DNA of 64,000 nt, from assembly GCF_039631295.1 (NCBI RefSeq), contig NZ_JBDIVE010000002.1, positions 558,001-622,000 of the forward strand. Direction: 5' to 3'. The notes under the pieces were generated by a model. The model was not told the DNA's origin, made no database searches, and saw nothing but the letters and a program-made list of their open reading frames with translations. Shown piece after piece: positions 47,093-55,615 of this stretch (the first letter of the stretch is position 1; each line of letters starts with the position of its first letter). This DNA is from Viridibacterium sediminicola. Its GTDB lineage: Bacteria; Pseudomonadota; Gammaproteobacteria; Burkholderiales; Rhodocyclaceae. Made by a program: the position numbers and the translations under genes.

Positions 47093-47129
47093 AACGGGGG
47101 CTGAGTCGTACGACTCAGCCCCCGTTTTA
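47093..47129 (+). terminator. terminator after kduD (34-bp palindrome)
   Basis: The arm AACGGGGGCTGAGTCGT is followed at once by its perfect complement (17 bp each), then TTTTAC. It lies 26 nt past the kduD stop and may also block transcription coming from the chemoreceptor side, although the minus-strand side lacks a T-run. Confidence 0.85.
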
Positions 47130-47163
47130 CATCCATCATCCGCGCCTCAAGCGCGGCGCCGAT

Positions 47164-48786
47164 TCAGCAGCGGAAGCGGCTGACCGACTCGCGCAGCACC
47201 TTGGCCACCTGCTCCAGCTCACTGGCGGAATTAGCCGTTTCTTGCATGTTGTAGCTGGTCTCTTCGGCCGCCTGCGCAACCTGCTCGACGCGCTGCGCCA
47301 GCGAGGTACTGGCCGTGCGTTGCTCGCGTGCCGCCGTCGCCACGTCGGCCACCAGTGCGCGCGAATGCGAAGCCCCCTGGGCGATGCGTCCCAACACCTG
47401 CGCGGATTCGCCGACTTCCTCAACACTCTGCTCGGCCTGGCTGGCGGCACTGCCCATCGCTTCGACGGCGCCGCGGGTCTCGACCTGGATTGCCGACAGG
47501 GTGCGTTCGATCTGCCCAGTGGCGTGCGAGGTGCGCTCGGCAAGCTTGCGAACTTCGTCCGCCACCACGGCAAAGCCGCGGCCGGTTTCACCGGCACGCG
47601 CCGCTTCGATGGCCGCATTGAGCGCCAGCAGATTGGTCTGGTCGGCAATCTCCTTAATGGTTGCGGCAATCGAACCGACTTCCTGAGCGCGCGAGTTCAA
47701 ACCATTGATGCGTTCAACGGCCTGATCGATGGCCACCGACAAGCTGCGCATGCTGCTGACGGCGGCATTCACCTGGCTCTCGCCCAGCTGTGCGCTGCTC
47801 ACTGCCTGACTGGCGTGCTGTTCGGTCTCGGAGGCGTTTTCCGAGATGTGTGCAATGCTGACCGTGAATTGCTCCATCGCAGCCGCCATATCCTGCGTGG
47901 CGCCGGCCTGGTTGCTGGCCGCCGCAGCGACATTGTTGCTGGAGTGGCGGATATGCTCGGAAGCGGAACCGATGCGCTGCGCGCCATCCTTGATCTCGCC
48001 AACCAGAGTACGCAGGGCTCGGATCAGCAGGTTCAGCTCCGCCAACAGGCTTTGCGGCTTGCTTGCCACCACTTCGATACTCAGATCGCCTTCTGCCACC
48101 ACCTTCATGGCACGCATGGCTTGCTCGGGCTCGCCGCCAAGCTGGTCGAGCACCGAACTGGCGATCAGCGCAATCACGCCAAACACCGCAGCAGCCAGCA
48201 GCAGAATGCCAATGCCGGAATAGGTCAGGTTCTTCCAGAACGCCGCATCGATATCATCCACATACAAGCCGGCGCCAAGCACCCAGCCCCAGGCCGGGAG
48301 ATTCACCGAATAGGCGATCTTGGTCAGGGCTTCCGTCTGGCCCGGACGCGGGTAGCTATAGCTGGTGAAGCCAGCGCCGCTCTTGCCCGTATCGATCAGG
48401 TTGCGGATCAGCGGCACGCCGTTGACGTCCTTGACGTCGATCCGCGAAGTGCCTTCCTTCTCCGGTGTCGGCGGCAGCAGGATAGTCAGGCCATCATAGG
48501 TGTACATGAAAAAATAGTTGCCGCCCTGAAAACGCATGGCGCGCAAGGCTTCACGCGCGCGGTCCTGCGCATCTTTCTCCGGCAGCTGGCCAGTCTTCTG
48601 CAGCTCGGCGTAGAAGTCCACCTGCGTCTTGGCCGACTCCACCAGTGCCTTGAGCATCTCCTGGCGCTCCTCGTACATATGTGAGCGCTGATTGATCGCG
48701 GACACCAAACCCACCGCCAGCATGCCAAGCAGGGCCGCGATGCCGATGATGAGCATGCGCTGGCGAAGACTGATACGAGCAAACAT
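47164..48786 (-). CDS. methyl-accepting chemotaxis protein with single Cache sensor
   Basis: The 540-residue receptor has helices at about 11-30 and 190-212 flanking a periplasmic single Cache domain (GGNYFFMYTYDGLTILLPP, TSYSYPRPGQTEALTKIAYS, WVLGAGLYVDDID). A HAMP domain follows (about 213-265), then the signalling coiled coil with the conserved tip EIADQTNLLALNAAIEAARA near 379-398. The hallmark ending of CheR-tethered receptors (NWETF) is absent; it ends SVSRFRC. No chemotaxis partner genes are nearby. The ligand is unknown; Cache receptors of this type often bind small carboxylates. Confidence 0.9.
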   Translation of the reverse strand: MFARISLRQRMLIIGIAALLGMLAVGLVSAINQRSHMYEERQEMLKALVESAKTQVDFYAELQKTGQLPEKDAQDRAREALRAMRFQGGNYFFMYTYDGLTILLPPTPEKEGTSRIDVKDVNGVPLIRNLIDTGKSGAGFTSYSYPRPGQTEALTKIAYSVNLPAWGWVLGAGLYVDDIDAAFWKNLTYSGIGILLLAAAVFGVIALIASSVLDQLGGEPEQAMRAMKVVAEGDLSIEVVASKPQSLLAELNLLIRALRTLVGEIKDGAQRIGSASEHIRHSSNNVAAAASNQAGATQDMAAAMEQFTVSIAHISENASETEQHASQAVSSAQLGESQVNAAVSSMRSLSVAIDQAVERINGLNSRAQEVGSIAATIKEIADQTNLLALNAAIEAARAGETGRGFAVVADEVRKLAERTSHATGQIERTLSAIQVETRGAVEAMGSAASQAEQSVEEVGESAQVLGRIAQGASHSRALVADVATAAREQRTASTSLAQRVEQVAQAAEETSYNMQETANSASELEQVAKVLRESVSRFRC

Positions 48787-48951
48787 TACCGACCTTTCGA
48801 CGTGAAGAACTAATTCAGTAATTGTTCATAACGACGAGACGGCAAATAACTTGACCCTTATCTCCATGCACGACCACTGAGCACAATAAGCACATAGCGC
48901 TGCTTATTCGTACGAATCAAACACAAACTCACGAAGCGTGCGCTTTAACGT

Positions 48952-48975
48952 AAAAAACCCGGCCGAAGCCGGGTT
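48952..48975 (-). terminator. intrinsic terminator of the PAP2-phosphatase gene
   Basis: On the minus strand AACCCGGC pairs with GCCGGGTT around a TTCG loop and is followed by six T residues, about 30 nt beyond the stop at 49003. Confidence 0.9.
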
Positions 48976-49002
48976 GGTGAGTGCCTCATAACGGAGGCAA
49001 AA

Positions 49003-51048
49003 TCAAACGCCGTCGATACGGATCGTCAGACCGGAGCTGGTGTAGGTCGTGGTGATCTTGCTGAAGCCTGCAACGCTGATGGTCTTGAATGTGCCGGCCA
49101 GATTGGCCGCCGTCAGCACCGTGAGCGTGTCACCCACCGCCGGCGTATAGCCCGAGAAACCGACATTCAGATCGCCACCGGCAATCACTGCGTTACCCGC
49201 CACCTTGACGACGCCCTTGCTGGCACCGCTCAGCACCAGCTTGAGCACCCCTGCCGTCTGCGTGTACTTGCCGCCAATCTGCAGCGCGCCAGCCACCGCC
49301 GACTCGATGATGCCGCCCTTCATGAACACATCGCCCGTACCGAAAGCACTCGTGCTATCGGCTGCCAGCGTGCCCGCGGCGACGATGGTGCCGCCGCTGT
49401 AGGTGTTGGCGCCGGTCAGACGCAGGGTGCCGGTGCCCAGCTTGCTGAGCTTGCCAGCGCCGGAGATGTCGTTACGCCATTTGTCGAGCGCGTTGAAGCC
49501 CTTCAGGCTGGCGTCCATGCTCACCGCCACGTCGCCATTGAAGGCGCCATAACCATCGGCCGCGGCATAAAGATTCAGACGCCCCCAACCTTCATCATCG
49601 CTCGCCAACGGGTAACCGGAATCGATCTCGGTGGTTTTGAGCACGACACGACGCTGCGCGGCCGTCAGATACGGCAGACGCGTCGCCAGCAGAACCTCTG
49701 CGCCCTTCGGCACCACGGCAGCCTTGCCCGAATTGGCGCTGATCTTGCTGAAGCCATAGGTCAGGCGCGTGTTGTAGTAGGTCTTGTTGCTGGCGTAGTC
49801 GGCAAAACGATCATAGTCGGCGCTGCTGGTGTCGCTGGTCTTGACCGTGTGCGCGTAGGTGTTGAGCGCCAGCGGATCGCTGCTGCCGGTTTGCGCCATC
49901 AGGTAGTTCTGCGCCTGATCGTATGCAGCCTGCATCTTTGCCGCAGTGTAATTGGTCGAGCTGGTGAAGAACGGCGAAGTTGCACTGTAGCTGAGGTTGC
50001 TGGCCAGGTTGTAGGCCACCACGGCGGTCGCCTGGATGCGCCCGCCCATCACGTCCAGCGGCGAATGCATGCCGGCGAGGATGCGGTTCTCACCCATTTC
50101 CATGGCCCGCGTGATCAGTTCCTGGAAGCGCTGCGGCACGACGTAGGCCATCGCCAGAGTGTCACGCCAGGCTTCGGCGGTGTGGCCCGAAGGGAAACCG
50201 CCGTCCGTTGCAGGCGTCGTACTCTTGCCGCCTTCGAGCGCCGGCACAACGCTGACGCTGCTGCTCCAGCGCCAGGGGCGAGCGTATTTGTAGAAGCGCT
50301 TGGCCGGCTCAGTCGAACCGCTGTCCAAGCTGCCAATGAAATCGACCGCCAGGCCCAGATTGCTGTTGCTGCCGCTCCCGACGCCAAGATTATTACCGCT
50401 GTCGCTGGCGATGGTGCTGCTGGTGGTGGTGACGTTCGGGTCGACATTGGTGATGCTCGTCGTCTGCTGCGCACCGCTGCGCCAAATGCTGGTCAGCGGG
50501 CCCAGACCGTCGCTGACGCTGTAACCCTTCTGACGACGATCATCAAGATAGGCGGCCAGCGCCTGCGCCGTGGTGCGGCTGCCCGTGGCGCTGATCACGT
50601 AGTTGATATTGGCGCTGTGCACGCTGCTGGAACTGATCGAGCCATCCGGGCTGGTGCCGGGCACGCCCGACCATGCCGATGCGGTCACTGCGGCGCAGCC
50701 ATTGGTGGTGTCAGCAGAGAGTGTGACGCCTGCATCCACCTTGCGCGTCAGCGGTTCCCAGATGTCGAGGAAGCCCTTGAGCACGCGCGCACCTGCATTG
50801 GTCTCCAAGCTGACCAGGCAAGGATTGCTACGCTGATTGGAGTAGCCCGTATCAACGTAGGCGCTCACGCTCGGAACATCCGCCGTCTCAACCGTACCCA
50901 GCCCACTCGGCTCGGCAGGCACGACCACGGCCGAACTGGTCGTGTCAGAGCTGGTATCACTGTTTCCGCTACACGCGGCGAGTGCGCAAGCACTCAGACA
51001 GGCAAGGGCAAGCAAGCGCATGGCGGGCAAACTCGTGGGGGCTGACAT
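49003..51048 (-). CDS. lipoprotein PAP2-family acid phosphatase with autotransporter-type repeat
   Basis: ATG 51048 follows AGGAG and gives 681 residues. A lipobox-like CALAAC ends the signal peptide (lipidated Cys near 26). The PAP2/vanadium-haloperoxidase motifs are complete: K250-x6-R257-P258, PSGH with His289, and R322-x5-H328-x3-D332, so phosphatase activity is expected. The C-terminal part (about 530-680) has a passenger-associated transport repeat (LSKLGTGTLRLTGANTYSGG) and beta-helix-like segments, but there is no beta-barrel to make it an autotransporter. Its substrate is unknown. It lies divergent from argC. Confidence 0.75.
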   Translation of the reverse strand: MSAPTSLPAMRLLALACLSACALAACSGNSDTSSDTTSSAVVVPAEPSGLGTVETADVPSVSAYVDTGYSNQRSNPCLVSLETNAGARVLKGFLDIWEPLTRKVDAGVTLSADTTNGCAAVTASAWSGVPGTSPDGSISSSSVHSANINYVISATGSRTTAQALAAYLDDRRQKGYSVSDGLGPLTSIWRSGAQQTTSITNVDPNVTTTSSTIASDSGNNLGVGSGSNSNLGLAVDFIGSLDSGSTEPAKRFYKYARPWRWSSSVSVVPALEGGKSTTPATDGGFPSGHTAEAWRDTLAMAYVVPQRFQELITRAMEMGENRILAGMHSPLDVMGGRIQATAVVAYNLASNLSYSATSPFFTSSTNYTAAKMQAAYDQAQNYLMAQTGSSDPLALNTYAHTVKTSDTSSADYDRFADYASNKTYYNTRLTYGFSKISANSGKAAVVPKGAEVLLATRLPYLTAAQRRVVLKTTEIDSGYPLASDDEGWGRLNLYAAADGYGAFNGDVAVSMDASLKGFNALDKWRNDISGAGKLSKLGTGTLRLTGANTYSGGTIVAAGTLAADSTSAFGTGDVFMKGGIIESAVAGALQIGGKYTQTAGVLKLVLSGASKGVVKVAGNAVIAGGDLNVGFSGYTPAVGDTLTVLTAANLAGTFKTISVAGFSKITTTYTSSGLTIRIDGV

Positions 51049-51286
51049 CAGAAACTCCTGGCAATCAAAGTGCAACGGCACCCGCGTGCGCAAGAGGCGC
51101 ACAGGGCACGAAGGAACGAAAGCCGCGCAGTATCCCCGGCCCGTGTTACAGGAAAGCTGCAGCGCTCAGCTCGTTCTCGTCGCGATCTTGATGATGCTTG
51201 TCGATCACTCCCTCAAACGCGACAATATCGGATTGCCGGACAGCCCCAGAGCTGACGCCCCAAACTCTCTGCCAGCAGGTTCATCC

Positions 51287-52246
51287 ATGACATACAAGGT
51301 TTTCATTGACGGTCGCCACGGCACCACCGGTCTCAAGATCGACGAGCGGCTCGCTGCGCGTGAGGAGATCGAGATCCTCAGCATCCCCGAAGATCAGCGC
51401 AAGGATCCGGCCGTCAAGGCGCGCTACATCAATGAGGCCGATGTGGTGTTCCTGTGCCTGCCCGACGCCGCCTCACGCGAGTCAGTCGCCCTGCTCGAAG
51501 CGGGCAACACGCGCACCCGCTTTCTCGACGCCAGCACTGCTCACCGCACCCATCCGGACTGGGTCTATGGCCTGCCGGAGCTCAATGCCGGCCAGCGCGA
51601 ACGCATCCGCCACTCGCAGCGCGTCGCCGTACCCGGTTGTCATGCCAGCGGCTTCATCATGCTGGTCGCACCGCTGGTCGCGCGTGGCCTGATCCCTGCC
51701 GAACTAGCCCTGACGACCTACTCGATCACCGGCTACAGCGGTGGTGGCAAGGAAATGATCGCCAGCTACGAGGAACCCGCGAGCCTGCCGCAAAGTATGC
51801 TCAGCCCGCGCTTCTACGCGCTGGGCCTGAGCCACAAGCACCTGCCGGAAATGCAGCACATAACGGGTTTGGCCCACAAACCGCTGTTCACGCCCATCGT
51901 CGGCAATTTCGCACAAGGCATGGTGGTTGCCGTTCCGCTGCAAGTGGGCAGCCTGCCGCGCGCCGTCACGCCGGCCGAGCTGCACGCGGCCTACGCCGAG
52001 CACTACAGTGGTGAGCACTTCGTCAAACTCATGCCGGCTGACCCGACCAGCGTACTCGACGCCGGCTTCCTGCCGGCAACCACTTGCAATGACACCAATC
52101 GCGCCGAGATTTTCGTGTTCGGGCATGCCGAGCAGATTCTCCTTGCAGCACGCTTCGACAATCTCGGCAAGGGTGCCTCCGGCGCAGCCATCCAGTGCAT
52201 GAACATCATGCTCGGCCTTGACGAAGCACGCGGCCTCGCGGCCTAG
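51287..52246 (+). CDS. argC: N-acetyl-gamma-glutamyl-phosphate reductase (short type)
   Basis: It reduces N-acetylglutamyl phosphate in arginine synthesis. Start ATG 51287 (MTYKVFIDGRHGTTGLKI) gives 319 residues, the shorter ArgC class; the longer frame upstream overlaps the phosphatase gene. The catalytic Cys lies in VAVPGCHASGF and the cofactor motif is DGRHGTTGLKI. ITGYSGGGKEMI and HKHLPEMQHITG are characteristic. It feeds the pathway in which argJ acts, though argJ is 37 kb away. Confidence 0.94.
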   Translation: MTYKVFIDGRHGTTGLKIDERLAAREEIEILSIPEDQRKDPAVKARYINEADVVFLCLPDAASRESVALLEAGNTRTRFLDASTAHRTHPDWVYGLPELNAGQRERIRHSQRVAVPGCHASGFIMLVAPLVARGLIPAELALTTYSITGYSGGGKEMIASYEEPASLPQSMLSPRFYALGLSHKHLPEMQHITGLAHKPLFTPIVGNFAQGMVVAVPLQVGSLPRAVTPAELHAAYAEHYSGEHFVKLMPADPTSVLDAGFLPATTCNDTNRAEIFVFGHAEQILLAARFDNLGKGASGAAIQCMNIMLGLDEARGLAA

Positions 52247-52257
52247 GAGCAGCCTCA

Positions 52258-52851
52258 GTGGATTTGCTCAGTCGCATCGAAAGCCAGTTCGGTGAAAGTG
52301 CCCGCCTGCTGCAATCGGCCGCCGAAGTGCTGGCCGGACCGATTGCCGGCGCAGCCGAGATGATGGTGCAGAGCCTGCTTGGTAACGGCAAGATTCTGGT
52401 CTGCGGCAATGGCGCCTCGGCCGCTGCCGCGCAGCACTTCGCCGCCAAGATGATGGCGCGCTTCGAACGCGAACGCCCGCAGCTGGCGGTGCTCGCCTTG
52501 TCGGCCGATAACGCGGTGCTCACCGCGCTGTCGAATGCCTATTCGTTCCGCCAGGCCTATGCCAAACAGGTAGCCACACTCGGTCAACCCGGTGATGTGC
52601 TGCTGGTCATCTCAAGCAGCGGCCGCTCGGACAATGTGCTCGACGCCATCGAGGCCGCGCAAGAGCGCGACATGCATGTCGTGGCGCTGACCGGTCGCCA
52701 CGGCGGCCGGGTGGCGGAACTTCTGCGCGAAGAAGATGTTCATATCTGCGTACCGCATGAACGTCCCGCACGCATCCAGGAAGTTCATGTGCTAGCCATC
52801 CATTGCCTTTGCGATGGCATCGACTGCCTTTTGATGGGAGAAGAAAATTGA
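52258..52851 (+). CDS. diaA: SIS-domain protein DiaA/GmhA-like
   Basis: The 197-residue single SIS-domain protein starts at GTG 52258. LVCGNGASAAAAQHFAAKM and LLVISSSGRSDNVLDAIEAA are the sugar-phosphate-binding motifs shared by phosphoheptose isomerase and the DnaA-binding initiator DiaA. Position directly before a BON-domain lipoprotein gene (dolP) supports the DiaA assignment, although GmhA cannot be excluded. The stop overlaps the dolP TTG start. Confidence 0.8.
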   Translation: MDLLSRIESQFGESARLLQSAAEVLAGPIAGAAEMMVQSLLGNGKILVCGNGASAAAAQHFAAKMMARFERERPQLAVLALSADNAVLTALSNAYSFRQAYAKQVATLGQPGDVLLVISSSGRSDNVLDAIEAAQERDMHVVALTGRHGGRVAELLREEDVHICVPHERPARIQEVHVLAIHCLCDGIDCLLMGEEN

Positions 52852-53486
52852 CTCGCCGCACACTCGCCACCCTCGCACTCACTGCAGCCTGCGTCGCCGG
52901 CCTGCCCGCCTGCGTGCCACTGATCGCGACCGGCGTGGGCACTGGCGTGGCTTCAACGCTGGACCGCCGAACCTATGGCACGCAGCTCATGGATCAGGAG
53001 ATCGAGATCCGTGTCATGCGCGGCATCAATGCCCGCTTTGACAACCAGGTCGACATCTCCACCACCGCCTATAACGGCTGGGTCGTGCTGAGCGGACAAG
53101 CCTCTTCCGAAGCCTTCCGTGCCGAGGCCGAGAAAATCGCCCTCGACACGCCCAATGTGCGCAAGGTCTTCAACGAGGTCACCGTGGGCTGGCCCGCTTC
53201 ATTCTCAAGCGGCGCCAATGACCGGCTGATCACCTCGAAGATCAAGACCCGCCTTTTCGATCCCGAGCTCAGCGGTATTTCCGGACATCACGTGAAGATC
53301 GTTACCGAAGCGGGCACGGTCTTCATGCTGGGCATGCTCACCGAGGCGGAATCGCGTATTGCCATCGACATTGCGCGTACCACCACCGGCGTGCAGAAGG
53401 TGGTCAATCTGTTTGAAATCATCTCCGAAGAAGATGCGCGCCGCCTGACTCAGCCGCCCACATCAAATCCTTCTTCCGTGCGCTGA
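52848..53486 (+). CDS. dolP: BON-domain outer-membrane lipoprotein DolP
   Basis: TTG 52848 overlaps the diaA stop (TTGA) and has GGGAGAA upstream, giving 212 residues. The leader ends with LPAC (lipidated Cys). Two BON domains follow (about 55-120 and 135-200), with ISTTAYNGWVVLSGQ and HVKIVTEAGTVFMLGML as the beta cores. DolP (YraP) helps outer-membrane integrity and assembly-machine quality control in E. coli. It converges with the kinase gene without any spacer: TGA is directly followed by TCA within CGCTGATCAGCG. Confidence 0.88.
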   Translation: MTRRTLATLALTAACVAGLPACVPLIATGVGTGVASTLDRRTYGTQLMDQEIEIRVMRGINARFDNQVDISTTAYNGWVVLSGQASSEAFRAEAEKIALDTPNVRKVFNEVTVGWPASFSSGANDRLITSKIKTRLFDPELSGISGHHVKIVTEAGTVFMLGMLTEAESRIAIDIARTTTGVQKVVNLFEIISEEDARRLTQPPTSNPSSVR

Positions 53487-54398
53487 TCAGCGCGATGAGT
53501 AGTAGATGGGCAGGGTGATCGTGTAGATGCTGCCCTGCCCGGCCCGCGAGCGGTGACTCAGACTGCCGCCGAGGCCGGACACAATACGCTGTGCCAGAAT
53601 CAGGCCCAGCGCACGATCAGGCAAGCGCTGGCCGTAACGCGAAAACGGCTCCAACACACCCGCCAGCAAGTCTGGTGCAACGCCGCCGCTGCTGTCGCGC
53701 ACTTCAAGCAGAACATTGTCACCACGCCGGCGACAACCGAGCAGCACACCTCCCTCGGTACTGGTGCGGATGGCATGCATCACCAGACGCTCGACTGCGC
53801 GGGCCAGCTGCGGCTCATCGGCCCAAACGCGCAGACGCGTACCGACATGGCGCAGATGCAGCCCCTTTTCATGCGCACTGGGCAAACACATAGCCACCGT
53901 GCTTGCGAGGATTGCAGACAAGGACACCACCTTGTAATCCATCGGAATACGGCCGGATTCAAGCTTGGCAATAGCCATCACTTCCTCGAACTGCAGCGAC
54001 AAGGTTTCTGCCGCCACCTCCAGACCGTTGACCAGCTGACGCGAGTTGTCCGCCAGACTATGCGTCGCAAGCGTCGCCGCGTAGAGCGCAATGGCTTGCA
54101 GAGGCTGGCGCAGGTCGTGCCCCGCCACCGACAGAAAAGCCAGTGCGTCCATCCCTGCGTCTGGCGGCCTGACGGCGGCCAATGAAGGTATCGTCACCCG
54201 CTCTTGCTCGGCATGCGGAGGAATTTTCTCGCGCGCAGGCAGCAGGCTTGCCCATGCCAGACAGGCGCAGAGCGCCAGGAACCACAGGCAGGCCAACCAG
54301 GTTTGCGATGACATCAGGATGCCCAGCGCGCATAACAAAACGGCGAGTGCCGCAATGCGCTGCCAGCCGGGCCCGTGATCCGAGCGCGCCTCAGGCAT
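53487..54398 (-). CDS. membrane histidine-kinase-like protein with degenerate ATP-binding domain
   Basis: The 303-residue protein has two N-terminal helices (about 13-30 and 34-54) and an intact H box GHDLRQPLQAIALY with His94. The ATPase region departs from the family: the N-box Asn is His208 (LVMHAIRTS), G1 reads DSSGG near 235-239 instead of DxGxG, and the G2 glycine-rich loop reads ALGL near 264 where GLGLGL is expected. It may be a pseudokinase, perhaps a phosphatase or acceptor for the adjacent regulator. The gene overlaps the upstream regulator by 8 nt. Confidence 0.75.
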   Translation of the reverse strand: MPEARSDHGPGWQRIAALAVLLCALGILMSSQTWLACLWFLALCACLAWASLLPAREKIPPHAEQERVTIPSLAAVRPPDAGMDALAFLSVAGHDLRQPLQAIALYAATLATHSLADNSRQLVNGLEVAAETLSLQFEEVMAIAKLESGRIPMDYKVVSLSAILASTVAMCLPSAHEKGLHLRHVGTRLRVWADEPQLARAVERLVMHAIRTSTEGGVLLGCRRRGDNVLLEVRDSSGGVAPDLLAGVLEPFSRYGQRLPDRALGLILAQRIVSGLGGSLSHRSRAGQGSIYTITLPIYYSSR

Positions 54399-55032
54399 CT
54401 TCGGAAGGCATCGACAGATTCAGGGACTGCCCGACCAGGATGGCCTGCGAGCGGGTGTTCACGCCGAGAACCTGGTAGACCGATGTCAGATGCATCTTGA
54501 CCGTGCGTTCGGAAAGATCGAGTTTGATGGCGATCTCCTTGTTGGAGAGTCCCTCCATCAAACAACACAGCACACGCTCCTGCTTGGGACTGAGCTTGAG
54601 CTGAACGCGCGGCTCACCCGGCACGCGGACCTGGGCTTCATCAAAGAAACGCCGTCCGGCCAGCAAGGAACGCACACCATCGACCAGCGCGGCAGGATTG
54701 AGCGATTTGCTGAGGAAGCCATCGACATCGGCTTCGCGGGCGAGCTGGCGGTAAATCGGTGCGTCCTGGCCGGAAAATACCGCGACCGGCACGCCGGGCG
54801 CCTCGCGCCGCAGGACGCCAAGCAGACGCAAGCCATCACTGTCAGGTAATTTGAGATCGAGCAGGATCAGATTGAAGCGCGTACCGCTGCGCAGCGCCGA
54901 CAGGGCGTCCTGCGCGGACGAGGCGCAGATGATGCGACCGCCGCCCAACAGCGATTCGAGCATGGAAGAGAGGGCATGCTGGAGAAGCGTATGGTCGTCG
55001 ACCAGCAGAATGTTGCGGACGAAAGGGTTCAT
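54391..55032 (-). CDS. NarL/LuxR-type response regulator
   Basis: The 213-residue regulator has a receiver domain with acidic D12-D13, phospho-acceptor Asp59 in LILLDLKLPDSDG, Ser87 and Lys109, and a LuxR-type helix-turn-helix starting LSPKQERVLCCL near 148 with LDLSERTVKMHLTSVYQ. It precedes and overlaps the kinase-like gene by 8 nt. The intact phosphorylation site contrasts with the degenerate partner, so it may receive phosphate from another kinase or small phosphodonor. Confidence 0.88.
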   Translation of the reverse strand: MNPFVRNILLVDDHTLLQHALSSMLESLLGGGRIICASSAQDALSALRSGTRFNLILLDLKLPDSDGLRLLGVLRREAPGVPVAVFSGQDAPIYRQLAREADVDGFLSKSLNPAALVDGVRSLLAGRRFFDEAQVRVPGEPRVQLKLSPKQERVLCCLMEGLSNKEIAIKLDLSERTVKMHLTSVYQVLGVNTRSQAILVGQSLNLSMPSEDA

Positions 55033-55171
55033 GTTCCGGGGGAATTAATCGCCAATCCAGCATCTCACGTGGGTTCACGGCAAGCTGCGCAAGCGGCGTC
55101 AGATTGATCTTGTACGCTTGCGCAGAACGGGAGATTACTCCAAACAAAAGAAGTTTGGACAGTCCAGATGC

Positions 55172-55615
55172 TTAAGAAGCCGACAGACGTCTCACCAGAA
55201 AGCGAAATATTCCACCGACGATGGGCAGATGCACATATAACTGACTGCTGGCATCCCAATAATCGCGGTGCTCGATAACCAGGCCTTCGGCGTTGAAAAT
55301 CAGCCGGCTAAGCCCGTCAATCGACATTTCGCGCCCGCCGCTGCGAAATAGAAAATGCCAGCCAAGCACCACATTGGTGCCGGAAATAAAACGCTCGTTC
55401 ACAACAAAGCGCGGCGCTTCGACCTGAATAAACATGTGGCGGAAAATATTGCCAATCGCCGCAATGCCACGCACATCATTAAAAGGATCGACAAAACGGG
55501 CGCCCTCCGCATAAAAGCGTGCGAGCTCGTCCAGATTGTCTGGCGCAATACGCTGATACCAGTCAATCAGCGCTTGCAGTTGCTGCGTGACGTTTTCCTC
55601 GCTTGACGCACTCAT
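55172..55615 (-). CDS. NTF2/SnoaL-like protein, last gene of the lipid-modification operon
   Basis: ATG 55615 overlaps the SDR stop (ATGA) and gives 147 residues. ALIDWYQRIAPDNLDELARFY and FVDPFNDVRGIAAIGNIFRHMF are typical of the NTF2-like/SnoaL fold, a cone-shaped binding pocket often used for small hydrophobic ligands. No catalytic pair is certain. In several proteobacteria such a gene ends the same eight-gene cluster (recollection). Confidence 0.75.
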   Translation of the reverse strand: MSASSEENVTQQLQALIDWYQRIAPDNLDELARFYAEGARFVDPFNDVRGIAAIGNIFRHMFIQVEAPRFVVNERFISGTNVVLGWHFLFRSGGREMSIDGLSRLIFNAEGLVIEHRDYWDASSQLYVHLPIVGGIFRFLVRRLSAS

